Shown in pieces: positions 40,367-50,900 of a stretch of 64,000 nucleotides of DNA. Made by a program: the position numbers and the translations under genes. The notes beneath the pieces were generated by a model. It saw only the letters and a list, made by a program, of their open reading frames with translations, did no database searches and had not been told where the DNA came from. Numbering within the stretch: position 1 is the stretch's first letter; each line of letters begins with the position of its first letter. The stretch is from Mycolicibacterium sp. CR10 (lineage in GTDB: Bacteria; Actinomycetota; Actinomycetes; Mycobacteriales; Mycobacteriaceae), in the NCBI RefSeq assembly GCF_005222675.1, contig NZ_STGE01000024.1, positions 1-64,000 of the forward strand, given 5' to 3'.

Positions 40367-41226
40367 CCTGCCCGTCTGGCCGTGACCAGGAGGTATTCGG
40401 CGGCATAGGCAGTTCGTCCCTGCCCGGTTGCCTCGTTCCATGTCTCCAGCAGTGCCAGGAAGTCGCGGTCCAGCGCGGCGATCTTTGTGGGGTCACCTTC
40501 GTTGAACGTGTAGACCGCGATGGTGGGCCCGTAGTTGCGTTTCCAGTACTCCCGGAATTCCAGCGGTGAGGCGCAATGGTCCATCAGGACGGTTTCGCGG
40601 CGCATCGTCAGGTCGGTGACGTTGTCGCCGAACAGCTTTCGCACATGGTCCTCATCGCCCCACAGCGGCGCAGGTGAGGCGCCGGGCGGCGGCGGGGGAG
40701 CGTAGGGCTTCATCGTCGCGAAGAGGTTGCCGATGAACCCGCCGGGGGTCCAGTTGATCATCCCGATGGTCCCGTTAGTGCGGACCACCCGGACGAGTTC
40801 GTCGGCGACTTTCTGGTGGTGCGGCGCGAACATCGCTCCCACGCATGACATCGCCACGTCGAAACTGTTGTCGGGGAACGGCATTGCTTCTGCATCGGCC
40901 TCTACCCAGTCCAGCGCAACGCCGCGCCGCGCGGCGACCGCACGGCCCACCTCGAACAATTCCGGGGTCAGGTCGCTGGCGGTCACGTCGGCGCCCGCGG
41001 CAGCGGCGGGAACCGCCGCGTTCCCGGACCCCGCACCGACATCAAGGACGCGCTGTCCGGATCGGATTCCGCAGGCGCGCACCAGCCGCGGCCCGAGTTC
41101 GGGAATCAGCTCGGCGGCCACGGCCGGATAGTCGCCGGAGGCCCACAGGGCCCGGTGTTTGGCCTTGAGTTGCCGGTCGGCATCCTGTTCTGCCTGCGAC
41201 GGCGCTGTCGCGTTCCCTGTGCTCAT
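40363..41226 (-). CDS. class I SAM-dependent methyltransferase
   Basis: The 287-residue methyltransferase carries motif I VLDVGAGSGNAAVPAAAAGADVTA (in pieces, ~60–83), an acidic motif II Asp in ASDLTPE, a WVEADAEAMPFPDNSFD block and VVRTNGTIGMINWTPGG. This resembles UbiE/Coq5-type small-molecule methyltransferases. A charged N-terminal stretch (~1–30) precedes the fold. The substrate is unknown. It is convergent with the Acg-like gene and lies downstream of the large LuxR regulator in the same direction, with 129 bp between. Confidence 0.9.
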   Translation of the reverse strand: MSTGNATAPSQAEQDADRQLKAKHRALWASGDYPAVAAELIPELGPRLVRACGIRSGQRVLDVGAGSGNAAVPAAAAGADVTASDLTPELFEVGRAVAARRGVALDWVEADAEAMPFPDNSFDVAMSCVGAMFAPHHQKVADELVRVVRTNGTIGMINWTPGGFIGNLFATMKPYAPPPPPGASPAPLWGDEDHVRKLFGDNVTDLTMRRETVLMDHCASPLEFREYWKRNYGPTIAVYTFNEGDPTKIAALDRDFLALLETWNEATGQGRTAYAAEYLLVTARRAG

Positions 41227-41355
41227 GACGTGCTCCTCGAATCTCGTGACGTGGCGGCGCGGACGAACTGCCCTGTTGCCTCAAGGATTGAACTCGGGGG
41301 CCCGGACGTCATCGGCAACCATTACCCATATTGGTGTGGGCTCAGCCCGGGCTCC

Positions 41356-43944
41356 TCATGTCAGGATCCCGACCTCGCGGGCGCGCCGCACCGCGTCCCG
41401 CCGCTTCGTCACGTCCAGCTTGGCGAGAATCGCCGACACGTGGTGGTCCACGGTCTTGACCGACAGGAACAGCCGTTCAGCCAATTCCGCGTTGGTCAGT
41501 CCGTCCTGGAGAAGCCGCAGCACCTCGACCTGACGTGCCGTCAAGCCGGCCGGGTTCGCCAGCGTGGTCGCCCGCCGGGGTGCGGGAATCGTGGGGATGC
41601 CCGCGGCGCGCAGGTCAAAACGCACCTTGGCGGCAACGGCATCGGCACCGAGCCGGTCGAGTACGTCCAGCGCATCCCGGGCCAGCGTGGGATCGCCGGA
41701 GTCCACCAGCGCCAGCGCGGCGTCGTATGGGGTCGACAGCCCGTGAAACGCCGCTGCAGCCGCCTCGAACCGACCGTCGAGCAACAGTGCGTAGGGCTCG
41801 GCGGTGTCGGTGATCGACACCGCCGGGTCGATGCGGCGCAACCATGTGGCCAGTTCGCCGCGGGCCCATTGCAGACCCGTCACCGGCGCGGTGTCGAGCA
41901 ATGACCGGCATTCGTCCAGACGCGGGTCGACTGTTCCGGTCAGCCAGGTCCGTTCCGCGATGGCCGCCGCGGCGGGCAGCAACCGGAGCGGCTCCCCGTA
42001 CCGACGCGCGAGCTGCCAGGCGCCGTCGATCCCCCCTGCGTCGTCACCGCTGCGACGTAACGAGACGAGCCCGCGGATCAGCAGGGGCCACGTCCGGGCA
42101 AAGGGTGCGCTCGGACTGTCGAGGACCACGTCGGCATCGGTGAGCGCCTCGTCCCAGTCGCCGACCAGCAGGTTGAGCCGGCTGCGTGAACCCGTTTGCA
42201 CCACACGGCAGATCGGCAGATCATGCTCGACCATCAGCGGGATGCTGACCTCGAGCAATGCGGCGGCGGCGCCGAGGCGGCGTTGCTCCACGTCGATGTA
42301 GGTCAGGTTGGTGTAGCCCGTCGAATACGTCTCATCGATGTCCGGCGGACCCCCCGACAGCACCGAGAGCAGCCGGTCCCTGGCCGGCTGCTCGCCGGCC
42401 GATATCCGGCAAAGGCACTCGTTCAGGAGGACCCGCACCGACAGAGTGGGATCGCCGACGTCAGAAGCGATGTCGTCGGCGCGGACGAGCAGTCGTGTCG
42501 CCGCATCGATCTGACTGGACTGAACAGCAAGGAAAGCCTGCATCGCGAACGCGTGCCCCAGCTGCCGCAGCCGGGCTGAATCACGTTGTGCGGCATCATC
42601 ATCGACTGTGGCGATGGCCTCGGCGACATGTTCGTCCGCGGCGGTACGGTTGCCGTTGTACCACTCGTAGACCGCCAGCGAATGATGATCTGCGCTGACC
42701 GCCACGGACGCGCCCAGCTCCTGGCGGATCCGCATGGCACTGCGGCAGGCCAGGATCGCGTCGTCGAGGCGGTCCACGAGGTAGTACTCGGTGGCGACCA
42801 GCTCCAGGAGGTCGGCTTCGGAGGAGCGGGTGAGCACACCGCCGTGCTCGAGCGCGATCTGGAAGAACTCGCTCGCCTGGGTGTGGGCACCGGCACGTGC
42901 CGCCGCCCGGCCCGCGTCGGCTGCCGCGGACGTGATCAGAGCCATGTCGCCGGCCCCGAGCGCATGATGGGTCAGCACCGCGGGATCGGAATGTGTTGTC
43001 GCACTGTGTGCGTCGATGAAGCGTCGGTGCAGTCCCGGCTCAGCACCCGGGGGGATGACACTTGATACGGCCCGCCGGCACAGGTCGTGGCGGAAGGCCA
43101 CGCCGCGGGAGTCGCGTTTGATGAGCTTGGCGTCGTGGAGGGAACGCAGCGCAGGAAGGGTGACCCCGAGGCCGGTCATCAGGTGGTCAGGGATCGAACC
43201 GGGTGCGCACGTCAGTAGATTGAGCAGATCCCACGCCGGCACGTCCAGGCCGGCGGTGCGCGCCAGGATCGCGTCCCGCACGGTGGTCGGCAGGTCCGAG
43301 CCGCGATGGTCGAGCATCTCGCAGACGAAGAACGCGTTCCCCCCGGTCACCCTGTGCAGCCAGACCGGGTCGACGTCGCGGTCGCCGACAAGGGTCGTGA
43401 CCGCGTCGATGCTGAGGGGCGGCACGGTCAGCGACTGGGCATGAGCGGAGCGGGCGACGTCGCCGAGAAGTCCGCGCAGCGGATGCGTCACGGTGACCTC
43501 GTCTTCGCGCACGATCCCGATCGTGAGCAGGTGCGACTGCGGGGCGCGGCGCAGCAGAAAGCGCAACAGGTCGATGGTGCCCTGATCGGCCCAGTGCAGG
43601 TCGTCGAGCACCAGGATCGACGGCCGGTGGCGGAGTTCGGCGAACACCGCGATGAAAATGTCGTAGGGCTGTTCGCTGTCGCGCAGCAGCGCCCGGGTGG
43701 TCGGGCTGAACTGGACGGCGAGGTCGTGCAGGGGGCCCAGCGGCCTGGGGGTGGACAGCGGGTCGCAGCCCCCCCAGTACACGCGCTGACCGTCTGCCAA
43801 TCGGCCGACGAACTCCTCGACGAACGACGTCTTGCCCGCTCCGGATTCTCCACACACCAGCACCGCCCCGCCTCGGCCGGCGCGGGCGCTGGCCGCGCGC
43901 GTCGCGAGCTGGTCGAGCTCGCGCTCGCGCTCAGTGAGCGTCAC
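41356..43944 (-). CDS. large ATP-binding LuxR-family transcriptional regulator
   Basis: The 862-residue regulator of the LAL/MalT-like class has an N-terminal ATPase with Walker A GESGAGKTS (~32–40) and Walker B ILVLDDLHWAD (~108–118). A long TPR-like helical middle follows (~330–760), then a C-terminal LuxR helix-turn-helix (~795–855) with LTARQVEVLRLLQDG, TNAELAERLFLSVKTVDHH and ILAKLDVTKR. It probably binds an inducer through the helical region and activates nearby genes, most simply the divergent DUF4242 gene at 44139 or itself. A nearly symmetrical GGGGAATCCC lies in the 194-bp divergent region at 44031–44040. Confidence 0.92.
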   Translation of the reverse strand: MTLTERERELDQLATRAASARAGRGGAVLVCGESGAGKTSFVEEFVGRLADGQRVYWGGCDPLSTPRPLGPLHDLAVQFSPTTRALLRDSEQPYDIFIAVFAELRHRPSILVLDDLHWADQGTIDLLRFLLRRAPQSHLLTIGIVREDEVTVTHPLRGLLGDVARSAHAQSLTVPPLSIDAVTTLVGDRDVDPVWLHRVTGGNAFFVCEMLDHRGSDLPTTVRDAILARTAGLDVPAWDLLNLLTCAPGSIPDHLMTGLGVTLPALRSLHDAKLIKRDSRGVAFRHDLCRRAVSSVIPPGAEPGLHRRFIDAHSATTHSDPAVLTHHALGAGDMALITSAAADAGRAAARAGAHTQASEFFQIALEHGGVLTRSSEADLLELVATEYYLVDRLDDAILACRSAMRIRQELGASVAVSADHHSLAVYEWYNGNRTAADEHVAEAIATVDDDAAQRDSARLRQLGHAFAMQAFLAVQSSQIDAATRLLVRADDIASDVGDPTLSVRVLLNECLCRISAGEQPARDRLLSVLSGGPPDIDETYSTGYTNLTYIDVEQRRLGAAAALLEVSIPLMVEHDLPICRVVQTGSRSRLNLLVGDWDEALTDADVVLDSPSAPFARTWPLLIRGLVSLRRSGDDAGGIDGAWQLARRYGEPLRLLPAAAAIAERTWLTGTVDPRLDECRSLLDTAPVTGLQWARGELATWLRRIDPAVSITDTAEPYALLLDGRFEAAAAAFHGLSTPYDAALALVDSGDPTLARDALDVLDRLGADAVAAKVRFDLRAAGIPTIPAPRRATTLANPAGLTARQVEVLRLLQDGLTNAELAERLFLSVKTVDHHVSAILAKLDVTKRRDAVRRAREVGILT

Positions 43945-44138
43945 TTGGTGGATGGTATCGACAAACGACTGCTCTTACCAGGGGAAATAGCGCATGCTCG
44001 TGGGTGGGCACGCTGTTCAGGCTCCGAAATGGGGAATCCCTACCGATGTGCCGGCCCGCGGTGACGTCCAGGCTGGATGTACCCGTCGCAGCTGCGCCGG
44101 GCCATCCGATACAAACATCCGAGACAGAGGAGAAGCCC

Positions 44139-44408
44139 ATGCAACGATTTCTGATCGAACGGGACATGCCGGGAGCTTCGGAGCTGACCGAAGCGCAGCT
44201 TTCGGAGATCGCCCAGAAGTCCAACGCTACGGCGGAATCGCTGGGCGTCGAATACCGGTGGATCACCAGCTATGCCGCCGGCGACAAGGTGTTCTGCGTT
44301 CACGAAGCCGACAGCGAGGACACGATTCGTGAGCACTCTCGCCGTGCCGGGTTTCCCGTGACCAGCGTTGTTCCCGTCGCCAACGAGTTCGGTCCCGGCA
44401 GCGCCTGA
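44139..44408 (+). CDS. DUF4242 / SCO4226-like small protein
   Basis: The 89-residue small alpha/beta (dimeric ferredoxin-like) protein of the DUF4242 family reads MQRFLIERDMPGASELTEAQ at its start and carries CVHEADSEDTIREHSRRAGFP. SCO4226 of Streptomyces is a nickel-binding member. Here Cys, His, Glu and Asp residues near 53–66 could bind a metal. I chose ATG 44139 because AGAGGAGAAG lies just upstream; the longer frame from 44004 covers the promoter region. It is divergent from the large LuxR regulator and is its likely target. Confidence 0.85.
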   Translation: MQRFLIERDMPGASELTEAQLSEIAQKSNATAESLGVEYRWITSYAAGDKVFCVHEADSEDTIREHSRRAGFPVTSVVPVANEFGPGSA

Positions 44409-44557
44409 GGTCGGATGGGCGGCTGACGGAGTCGCGGCCCTCACGTCGAATGGATGCGTAAAAGTGATGACCCGACCGACGCATCAGTTTCGCTGTTCCG
44501 GGTATGTGGAGGCATGGCGCCCACACATCGCGGGACGCGAGAGGACCGGGACAGACC

Positions 44558-45930
44558 ATGACTTCCGACGACGTCGAAGTGCAGGAGGCGACGCACGCCG
44601 CCGAGGAGGTGTCGACGTCGACGCTGGCACGCAAGATCACCGGCCCGTTTCTGTTCCTGTTCATTCTCGGAGACGTACTGGGTGCAGGTATCTATGCGTT
44701 GATGGGGAAGCTGTCCGTTGAGGTCGGCGGCGCTCTGTGGGCGCCACTGGTTCTCGCGCTCCTGCTCGCACTGCTCACCGCGGGTTCGTATGCCGAACTG
44801 GTGACGAAGTATCCGCGTGCGGGCGGTGCCTCTGTGTTCGCCGAGCGGGCGTTCAGGAACCCGATGGTGTCGTTCCTTGTCGGTTACAGCATGTTGGCAG
44901 CCGGGGTGACGAGCGCCTCGGGATTGGCCCTCGCATTCTCGGGTGACTACCTCGCGCGCTCGTCGACGTCCCGCCGGTAGCGGCCGCAATCGTGTTTCTG
45001 GCACTTGTGGCGTGCCTCAACGCCAGAGGCATCAGCGAGTCGGTCAAGAGCAATGTGGTCATGACGATCATCGAACTGAGCGGCCTGGTGATCGTCATTG
45101 GGGTGGTGGCGGTGATGCTTGGGCGCGGCGGAGGTGATGCCTCACGGATCACAGATTTTCCCGCTGATTCTTCGCCCGCTCTGGCCATCCTCGGTGGCGC
45201 GATCATCGCCTACTACTCATTCGTCGGTTTCGAGACCTCTGCCAATGTCGTCGAGGAGATCACCGACCCCACCCGGGTCTACCCGCGGGCGCTGTTCGGG
45301 GCTCTGATCACTGCGGGGGTGGTCTACGCGCTGGTGGGACTCGCGAGTGCCATCGCGTTGCCGACAGCTGAGCTTTCGGAGTCCTCGGGTCCACTGCTCG
45401 CCGTCGTGGCCGCGGCAGGGGTAGGTGTCCCCGCCTGGCTGTTCAGCCTGATCGCGCTCGTCGCGGTCGCCAACGGAGCGCTGCTCACCATGATCATGTC
45501 GAGTCGGCTCACCTACGGCATGGCCCGACAGGGTCTGCTGCCGGCCGTGTTCGCCAAGGTTCTGCCGCGCCGACGAACTCCTTGGATCGCCATTGTGGCC
45601 ACCACGGGGTTGGCGATGCTGCTGACTCTGACGGGGGACCTGTCCACCCTCGCCGAGACCGTGGTGTTGCTGCTGCTTTTCGTCTTCATCTCGACCAACA
45701 TCGCCGTGCTGGTGCTGCGACGCGACGCCGTCGAGCACGCTCACTTCAGGGTCTGGACGATCGTCCCAGTGCTCGGCGTTGCGTCGTGTGTTCTGCTGCT
45801 TACGCAGCAGAGCGGGAAGGTATGGCTGTTCGCGGGGATCCTGCTCGCTGTGGGCGCCATGCTCTACTTCGGTGCCAGCAGAGTCGGTGGCAGCGAACCA
45901 CGTAGTCCGGCACCGAAGCTGGACGCCTGA
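44558..45930 (+). pseudogene. APC-family amino acid permease, frameshifted
   Basis: Two frames together make one APC permease. 44558–44980 gives the N-terminal helices (ITGPFLFLFILGDVLGAGIYAL, in pieces) and ends in a stop after GDYLARSSTSRR. From about 44951 the +1-shifted frame reads LVDVPPVAAAIVFLALVACL and runs to 45930 with the remaining helices (GGAIIAYYSFVGFETSANV, in pieces). The break is in CTCGCGCGCTCGTC, consistent with loss of one base from a GCGGCGCTC-like run. Restored, the protein would be about 457 residues with 12 segments. It is either a recent pseudogene or a sequencing error; the intact downstream coding favours recent origin. ATG 44558 follows AGAGGACC. Confidence 0.85.
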
Positions 45931-45996
45931 CCTCGCATGTTTGACCCTCTCCGCAGCGGATATCCATCCCGGGTGAAAGCCTCCGACGATAAATCG

Positions 45997-46464
45997 ATGA
46001 CTGAAGAAGCGCAGAGCTCACTGACGGTGATCCGGGAGACGTCGGCGTCGGTCGAGTCGGTCTGGAACGTGCTTGCCGACGGATGGACCTACTCGCAGTG
46101 GGTGGTGGGCAACAGCCGAATGCGGGCGGTGGACCGGGATTGGCCCGCGCCGGGAAGTCAGATCCACCACTCGATCGGGCTGTGGCCCCTGGTCATCAAT
46201 GACATCACCACAGTCGAGGCGTGCACCCCCCGCGAGGAACTCGTCCTGCTGGCCAAGACCCGGCCGTTCGGTGCTGCGCGGATCACCATGCGGCTCAGCG
46301 CGATCCCTACGGGGTGCCGTATCGAAATGGCCGAGGTTCCCGCCTCCGTGCCGTTGAAATGGCTCCCCGACTCGGTCGGTTTGGCGGCTGCGTGGCCGAG
46401 AAATCGAGAATGCACGTGGCGCTTGGCGGCGTTGGCGGAACGCCGCCCCGACGCCCCAGACTAG
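45997..46464 (+). CDS. SRPBCC-family (polyketide cyclase-like) protein
   Basis: The 155-residue protein begins at the chosen ATG MTEEAQSSLTVIRET and follows the SRPBCC fold pattern: TSASVESVWNVLADG (~13–27), a WVVGNSRMRAVDRDWPAPGS segment, and RITMRLSAIPTGCRIEMAEV (in pieces). Upstream starts at 45937 and GTG 45973 are possible, but the domain begins after this Met. Such proteins bind hydrophobic ligands or act as cyclase-like enzymes; this one cannot be assigned further. It is followed after 11 bp by a short-chain dehydrogenase remnant. Confidence 0.75.
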   Translation: MTEEAQSSLTVIRETSASVESVWNVLADGWTYSQWVVGNSRMRAVDRDWPAPGSQIHHSIGLWPLVINDITTVEACTPREELVLLAKTRPFGAARITMRLSAIPTGCRIEMAEVPASVPLKWLPDSVGLAAAWPRNRECTWRLAALAERRPDAPD

Positions 46465-46475
46465 AAAGGCACCCG

Positions 46476-46820
46476 ATGGGTGCCGATGTGCTCGTCGCCT
46501 ACCTCACCGAGGATGACGACGCGGCTGAAGTCGCACGTCTGGTCGAAGACGCTGGCCGCAAGTGTGTACTCGTCCGGGGAGACCTAGCGGATCCAGCGCA
46601 CTGCCGCGCGGTGATCGATCGTGCGGCAACCGAATTCGGCGGCATCGACGTGTTGGTGAGCAATGCGGCTTTCCAGATGTCGTACGACAGCCTCGACGAG
46701 ATCACCGACGAAGAGTGGGATTACACATTCCGGCTCAACGTCGGCGCGTACTTCTACCTACTCAAGTGCAAGCAAGGCGCGGCCAGCACCAGCGGCATGT
46801 GTTCGCGAATTGGCGTGTGA
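46476..46820 (+). pseudogene. short-chain dehydrogenase/reductase remnant
   Basis: The 114-residue frame begins MGADVLVAYLTEDDDAAEVA and continues with LVRGDLADPAHCRAVIDRAA, GGIDVLVSNAAFQMSYDSLD and YTFRLNVGAYFYLLK. These match the middle of an SDR of the YhdF/glucose-dehydrogenase-like group. The family's N-terminal TGxxxGIG cofactor motif is missing. The sequence stops being SDR-like after residue ~98, before the catalytic YxxxK. Both ends are therefore lost and the fragment cannot be active. The next gene starts 27 bp later. No insertion sequence is visible at either break. Confidence 0.8.
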
Positions 46821-46847
46821 TGACCAGCGCAATGTCAAAATGGTCGG

Positions 46848-47531
46848 GTGTCCGACCCGGATGTGAGACGTGCCTCCGAGCCAGGCCCCGGCGATCAGCC
46901 ATTGCACCGGCTCAAGGTCGGCGGGTTTCGTTTCTGGTTCGTCGGTCAGCGTTGGGAATGGTCCGACGAAGTCGCGCGCATGCACGGCTACGAACCGGGA
47001 TCGGTCGAGCCGACCACCGAGCTGCTGCTGTCTCATAAACATCCGCAGGACCGCGCCCATGTCCAGGACCTCCTCGACCATGCCCTGCACTTCGACGGGT
47101 CGTTTTCCAGCCGGCACCGGTTCCTCGACACCGGCGGCGTCGAACACACCGTCATCGTCCTGGCCGATCGGATGGTCGATGGCACTGGGGCGGTGGTCGG
47201 CACCGAGGGTTACTTCGTCGATCTGACTCAGAACTTCGAGGAGGTGCGCCGGGAGGCGCTCACCGACTCGCTGCCCGACATCTTCGAGGCGCGGGCGGCG
47301 ATCGAGCAGGCCAAAGGCGCGCTGATGCTGGTCTACCGCGTCGACGCCGACCAGGCGTTCGATTTGCTTCAGTGGCGTTCCCAGCATTCGAACACCAAGC
47401 TGCGGCTGCTGGCGACTCAGATCGTTTCGGAGTTCGGCACACTCGAATACGACACGCAAGATCTGCGCAGGCACTTCGATCACCTGCTGCTCACCGCCCA
47501 TCACCGCATGCCCGATCGTCTCGACGGTTAG
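46848..47531 (+). CDS. PAS–ANTAR domain protein (RNA-binding antiterminator type)
   Basis: The 227-residue protein has an N-terminal PAS-like domain (~22–130: FRFWFVGQRWEWSDEVARMHGYEP in pieces, then FLDTGGVEHTVIVLADRM and GYFVDLT). A C-terminal ANTAR domain follows (~148–210: IEQAKGALMLVYRVDADQAF and LRLLATQIV). ANTAR proteins bind paired hairpins in nascent RNA and prevent termination. The start is a GTG at 46848 and the N-terminal extension is disordered. It is the first gene of the stress-signalling cluster and 94 bp upstream of the first STAS gene. Confidence 0.9.
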   Translation: MSDPDVRRASEPGPGDQPLHRLKVGGFRFWFVGQRWEWSDEVARMHGYEPGSVEPTTELLLSHKHPQDRAHVQDLLDHALHFDGSFSSRHRFLDTGGVEHTVIVLADRMVDGTGAVVGTEGYFVDLTQNFEEVRREALTDSLPDIFEARAAIEQAKGALMLVYRVDADQAFDLLQWRSQHSNTKLRLLATQIVSEFGTLEYDTQDLRRHFDHLLLTAHHRMPDRLDG

Positions 47532-47625
47532 CGGGGTGGCCGGAGGCGATGCGCGACCAGGAGTGTGTGCAGGCGACGGATCGGGTAAACCGCCGCCGAA
47601 ACGACGGCGACATGAGGAAGCACAC

Positions 47626-47985
47626 GTGGGTTTGGATCTAGCGCAGGACGTTCGTGACGTCGCGGTGGTGGTGTCGGCCAGCGGCCACATCGATTCCGTG
47701 ACGGTCGAGACGCTCGACTCGTCACTGGAGGGGGCGCTTCACGTGGCGACGAGTCATCCGGCCAGGACGCTGGTGATCGAACTCGAGCGGGTGACGTATT
47801 TCGGCAGTGCCGGCCTGAACGCGGTGCTGAGCTGCTACGAACATGGCGCCTCGGACGGAGTCGCTGTGCGGGTGGTGGCCGTCAACCCGGAAGTGACACG
47901 CCCCATCGAGGTCACCAAGCTCGACTCCGTCCTGCGGCCCTACGGAACCATCGCTGACGCGGTCGACGGGGTCGACAGTGACTGA
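47626..47985 (+). CDS. STAS-domain anti-sigma factor antagonist
   Basis: The 119-residue STAS protein has the typical motif LVIELERVTYFGSAGLNAVL, with Ser61 the expected phosphorylation site that controls binding to an anti-sigma kinase. I chose GTG 47626, preceded by GAGGAAG; the upstream part of the open frame (from 47536) is Arg/Pro-rich and unlike STAS proteins. It overlaps the giant hybrid gene by eight bases, indicating coupled translation. It is probably dephosphorylated by the PP2C domain and bound by the RsbW-like domain of that protein (inference). Confidence 0.9.
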   Translation: MGLDLAQDVRDVAVVVSASGHIDSVTVETLDSSLEGALHVATSHPARTLVIELERVTYFGSAGLNAVLSCYEHGASDGVAVRVVAVNPEVTRPIEVTKLDSVLRPYGTIADAVDGVDSD

Positions 47986-50900
47986 TAAGAGTAGTGAAAG
48001 CTTTTCCGCGCTGGCGGTTTTCGATGCCGGCGGCGATGTCGGTCGAGACCACGCGCAGGTCGATTGGGCGGCGACACCACTCGGCCCACCCGACAGCTGG
48101 CCGCAGAGCCTTCAGACGGCGGTCAGCATTCTGCTGTCGTCGCGGTTCTCGATGTGGATGGCGTGGGGACCTGACCTGACGTTCTTCTGCAACGATGCAT
48201 ATCGCCGCGACACCCTGGGACGCAAATATCCGTGGGCCCTGGGCCGGCCCGCGAGCGAGGTGTGGGCCGAGATCTGGGATGACGTCAGCCCGCGCATCGA
48301 CCACGTGCTCTCGACCGGGGAAGCCACCTGGGACGCCTCCCTGCTGCTGTTCCTGGAGCGCTCCGGGTATCGCGAGGAGACGTACCACACCTTCTCCTAC
48401 AGCCCGCTGCATGACGACGATGCCCACGTGATCGGCATGCTCTGTGTTGTCAGTGAGGACACCCAGCAGGTGATCGGCGAGCGGCGGATGGCCACGCTCC
48501 GAGACCTGGGATCCGACCCCAGCGTGGTGCGTGACGAGAGCGAGGTTCTGGGCTTCGCCCACCGCCAGCTGAGCCAGAATCGGCGCGATCTCCCATTCAC
48601 GTTGACCTACCTATTCGACGATGCCGGCGACGCTGTGCTCGCCGGTGCCAGCGGTATCGACACGGGCCACCCGTTGGCGCCCCCGGTACTCGCCGCGGCC
48701 GGCAGCGGGGTGTGGCCCGTCGACGGGCCCACCCGGGGTGAATCGGTGCTGGTCGACCTCGACGCTGCAGCGTACGTGGATGTGCCCGAAGGAGATTGGC
48801 GTGAACCACCCACACAGGCGCTCGTCGTGCCGCTGCTGCGACAGGGCGGCTCGCCCAGCGGATTCCTGGTCGCCGGGCTGAACCGGTACCGGGTGCTGGA
48901 CGAGGCGTATCACGGGTTCGTGACGCTGGTCGCAGGCCATCTCGCCGCCGGGATCGGACTGGCCCGCAGTTACCGGGTTCAGCTGCGCCGGGCCGAGGAG
49001 CTCGCCGAACTCGACCGGGCCAAGACCACGTTCTTCTCCAACATCAGCCACGAGTTCCGTACGCCGCTGACCCTGATTCTCGATCCCGTGGCGGAGCTGC
49101 GCCAAGCCGAGGATGTCAGCGAACGGACTCGCGAAGAGCTCGATGTGGTGTGGCGCAACGGTTTACGCCTCACGAAGCTGGTGAACGCGCTGCTGGACTT
49201 CTCCCGTATCGAAGCCGGCCGCACCCAGGCGCGCTACGAACCGGTCGATCTGGCCGAAACCACGGCCGAGCTCGCCAGCGTGTTCCGTTCCGCAGTCGAA
49301 CGCGCGGGACTGGCCTTGGTGGTGGACTGTCCGTCCCTGGATGAACCGGTCTACGTGGATCGCGACATGTGGGAGAAGGTGGTGTTCAACCTTCTGTCGA
49401 ACGCGTTGAAGTTCACCCATGACGGCACCATCTCGATCGGCGTGCGGCGTGACGCCGACGACGCGGTGATCACGGTCTCCGACACCGGTATCGGCGTAGC
49501 TGCCGAGGAGATCCCCCGGCTGTTCGAGCGGTTCCATCGCATCGAGAACGCGCGTGGCCGGTCCAACGAGGGCAGCGGCATCGGGCTCGCGCTCGTCAAG
49601 GAACTGGTGGCGCTGCACGGCGGATCGATCGACGCCGAGAGCGCCGAGGGTTCGGGCACCACGTTCAGCATCCGTCTGCCGCTCGGCACGGCGCATTTAT
49701 CCCAGGACGCCGTCGTCTCGACGACCGCGACCCGGGCGGTCCACAGCACCGCAGAGACCTACGTGCAGGAGGCGTTGCGGTGGATGCCTGCCGACGTCGA
49801 GCCGGGACAGGTCGAGACCGTACCCGGAACGCCGACAGCCGGGCCTGTCGGACAGTCCGGGCCGCCCGCGCGGGTTTTGATCGCCGACGACAACGCCGAC
49901 ATGCGCGAGTACCTGGCCCGGCTGCTGCGCGGGGACGGGTATGCGGTCGACACCGTCAGCGACGGCCGGCAGGCGTTGGACGCCATCCGGGCTGCCGCGC
50001 CCGACATCGTGATCAGCGACGTCATGATGCCGCAGCTCGGCGGGCTCGAGCTGGTGGCGGCGCTGCGGGCCGACCGGCGGACCGCAGCCGTCCCGGTGGT
50101 GCTGCTATCCGCCCGTGCCGGGCAGGAGGCGTCCATCGGCGGCTTGGAGGCCGGCGCCGACGACTACCTCGTCAAACCTTTCGCTGCGGCTGAACTGCTG
50201 GCCCGGGTGCGGGCCAACCTGGAACTCGCGCGGATGCGCAGCCACAACGCCCGTTGGCGCGTGGCCCTCATCGAGTCGCTCCAGGACGCATTCTTCGTCT
50301 GCGACGAACACGGCGCGATCATCGAGATCAACCAGGCGTTCAGCGACGTTCTGGGTTTCGATGCCGACGGCTTGCCGTATGAGCCCATACACCCGTGGTG
50401 GCCGTCCGCGGAGAGTGACGCCGACGCTCACCGGCAGGTCGCGGAGGCGTTCGCGCGACTGCTCGAGGAGCCGCACGGGACGCTGTCCTCGGTCCCGGTG
50501 ACCCATCGCGACGGCCACCGGCTGTGGGTCACGGCGAACTTCAATCGCGCTACCGATCCCGACAGCGGCCGTCAGGTCATGGTCGGGACGTTGCGTGACG
50601 TCACCGCCGAGAGGTACGTCGCGCAGCGTCAGACGGCGCTGGCGTCGCTCAACGAGCGCCTCGTGCAAGCGGACTCGCTCGATGACGCAGTTCTCGGGGC
50701 GGCCGAGTCGCTGTGCCACGTGTGGGACGCGCGCCGGGTGCGAGCCGCGACGTTCGCCCAGTCCGGGGGTGGCGCCGCCCCTCAGCTCATCTGGGCCGGC
50801 GAAGGGTCCGCCCAGTGGAGTGAGGTCCCGGTGCGTACCAGGGAGGCGATCATGTCGCTGCGTGACGGCGAGCTGCTCGTGCCCGACACCGGGGTCCCCG

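Noticed and set aside
44031..44040. GGGGAATCCC considered as a DosR box
   Set aside because: Only the first half-site fits; the spacing and second half do not. It may instead be an operator for the divergent LuxR regulator, but there is only one copy.
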